This document shows positions 6,265 to 6,641 of a stretch of 6,641 nucleotides of DNA, in pieces. Both the position numbers and the translations under genes were made by a program. The stretch spans positions 1-6,641 of the forward strand of contig JAQBVH010000184.1 in the NCBI GenBank assembly GCA_027623615.1, written 5' to 3'. Each line of letters starts with the position of its first letter. Positions within the stretch are counted from its first letter, which is position 1. Below the pieces are notes generated by a model. The model had not been told where the DNA came from. It was given only the letters and a program-made list of their open reading frames with translations, and made no database searches. This DNA is from Planctomycetota bacterium. GTDB lineage: Bacteria; Planctomycetota; UBA1135; GCA-002686595.

Positions 6265-6273
6265 CGGGGCTCG

Positions 6274-6641
6274 TTAATGCGTCATCGCGTACACGAGAAA
6301 ATTGATCCCCAGCGGATACGACAGCTTCTCCGAGTAGCGCTCGAAGTACTCCGCGTGCAGCCCCTCGCGCTCCCAACCGTCGCCGATGTCGTTGTTGTGG
6401 CAGAGCAGGGCGCAGATGCGGCCCGCGTCGTCGAGGAAGGCCCAGAAGTGTGGGTCCTCGTCGCCTTCCGTCTCGCCGTGCCAGTACTCGAACAGGTAGC
6501 CGCGGCGCCAGGCGTCGTGGCTCGGGACCTGGAGCTTGCCCTGCACGTCGTAGACGATGCTGAAGATGGGGTGATCCCGCGGGAGCTCGACCGGCTCGCG
6601 GTCGGGGAAGACCTGCTTCCACTCCGCGTAGACGCGGCGCC
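6274..6641 (-). CDS. DUF4159 domain protein, C-terminal part (5' end outside window)
   Basis: The frame is open from the window edge (first full codon at 6639) to TAA at 6276-6274, giving 121 residues. The sequence matches the C-terminal half of DUF4159: FPDREPVELPRDHPIF near the start, LQVPS in the middle, GRICALLCHNNDIGDGWE, and the closing GINFLVYAMTH. The domain has a glutamine-amidotransferase-like (ThuA-type) fold and is common in planctomycete and Bacteroidetes genomes, where it often occurs with MoxR/DUF58/vWA genes, none of which lies in this window. Its biochemical function is not established. An internal GTG at 6546 would start mid-domain, so the gene must begin upstream of the window. 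It converges with the methyltransferase gene. Confidence 0.85.
   Translation of the reverse strand, partial: RRVYAEWKQVFPDREPVELPRDHPIFSIVYDVQGKLQVPSHDAWRRGYLFEYWHGETEGDEDPHFWAFLDDAGRICALLCHNNDIGDGWEREGLHAEYFERYSEKLSYPLGINFLVYAMTH

Larger units (their letters stand above)
6090..6273. other. Hairpin-rich spacer between convergent genes
   Basis: This 184-bp gap separates the stop of the methyltransferase gene from the stop of the DUF4159 gene. No credible open frame was found. It holds two inverted repeats (6168-6207 and 6212-6264) and a 9-bp direct repeat, GTGGGGCGT, at 6139-6147 and 6212-6220. No T-tract follows either hairpin, so a classical intrinsic terminator is not supported, though termination in both directions would be needed here. 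Confidence 0.5.

Noticed and set aside
6274..6546. A complete 90-codon gene starting at GTG 6546.
   Set aside because: In-frame DUF4159 sequence continues upstream to the window edge, so this is only part of a longer, truncated gene.
6200..6622. A 140-codon minus-strand frame overlapping the DUF4159 gene.
   Set aside because: It is an Arg/Pro-rich shadow frame over DUF4159 coding sequence and has no recognisable motif.

Overview
The window is GC-rich bacterial DNA that looks like Planctomycetota. The evidence is a lipoprotein-type Cys sulfatase, a Tat-exported TIM-barrel sugar isomerase-like protein, a sigma factor of the planctomycete-abundant ECF-like (TIGR02999/PF07638) type, a long secreted protein of repeated carboxypeptidase-regulatory-like folds, and a DUF4159 protein. 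This taxonomic reading is inference; there is no rRNA or marker gene here. No mobile element, CRISPR array, tRNA or rRNA was seen.

Layout, left to right. 1-1366 (minus): exported sulfatase, C-terminus cut off by the window edge. 1367-1447: 81-bp divergent promoter region. 1448-2350 (plus): Tat-lipoprotein TIM-barrel isomerase/epimerase. 2347-2907 (minus): ECF-like sigma factor, whose TAG stop overlaps the isomerase stop in one CTAG. 2908-3014: short spacer with a tandem repeat. 3015-5429 (minus): 804-residue secreted beta-sandwich protein with about eight domains. 5430-5495: 66-bp divergent promoter region with a dyad. 5496-6089 (plus): class I SAM-dependent methyltransferase. 6090-6273: hairpin-rich spacer between convergent genes. 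6274-6641 (minus): C-terminal part of a DUF4159 protein, N-terminus beyond the edge.

The clearest functional pair is the divergent sulfatase and isomerase-like gene. Both carry lipoprotein export signals and both fit handling of sulfated or modified sugars in the cell envelope. The sigma gene and the secreted multi-domain gene are in the same direction, 107 bp apart, and may be co-transcribed. The others show no obvious shared pathway.

The most interesting non-coding signal is a start-site pattern shared by three genes: a TANNNT hexamer, then a CCGCG-containing spacer of 6-7 nt, then ATG, with no Shine-Dalgarno sequence. This is the layout expected of leaderless transcripts. No wholly new multi-gene system is evident.
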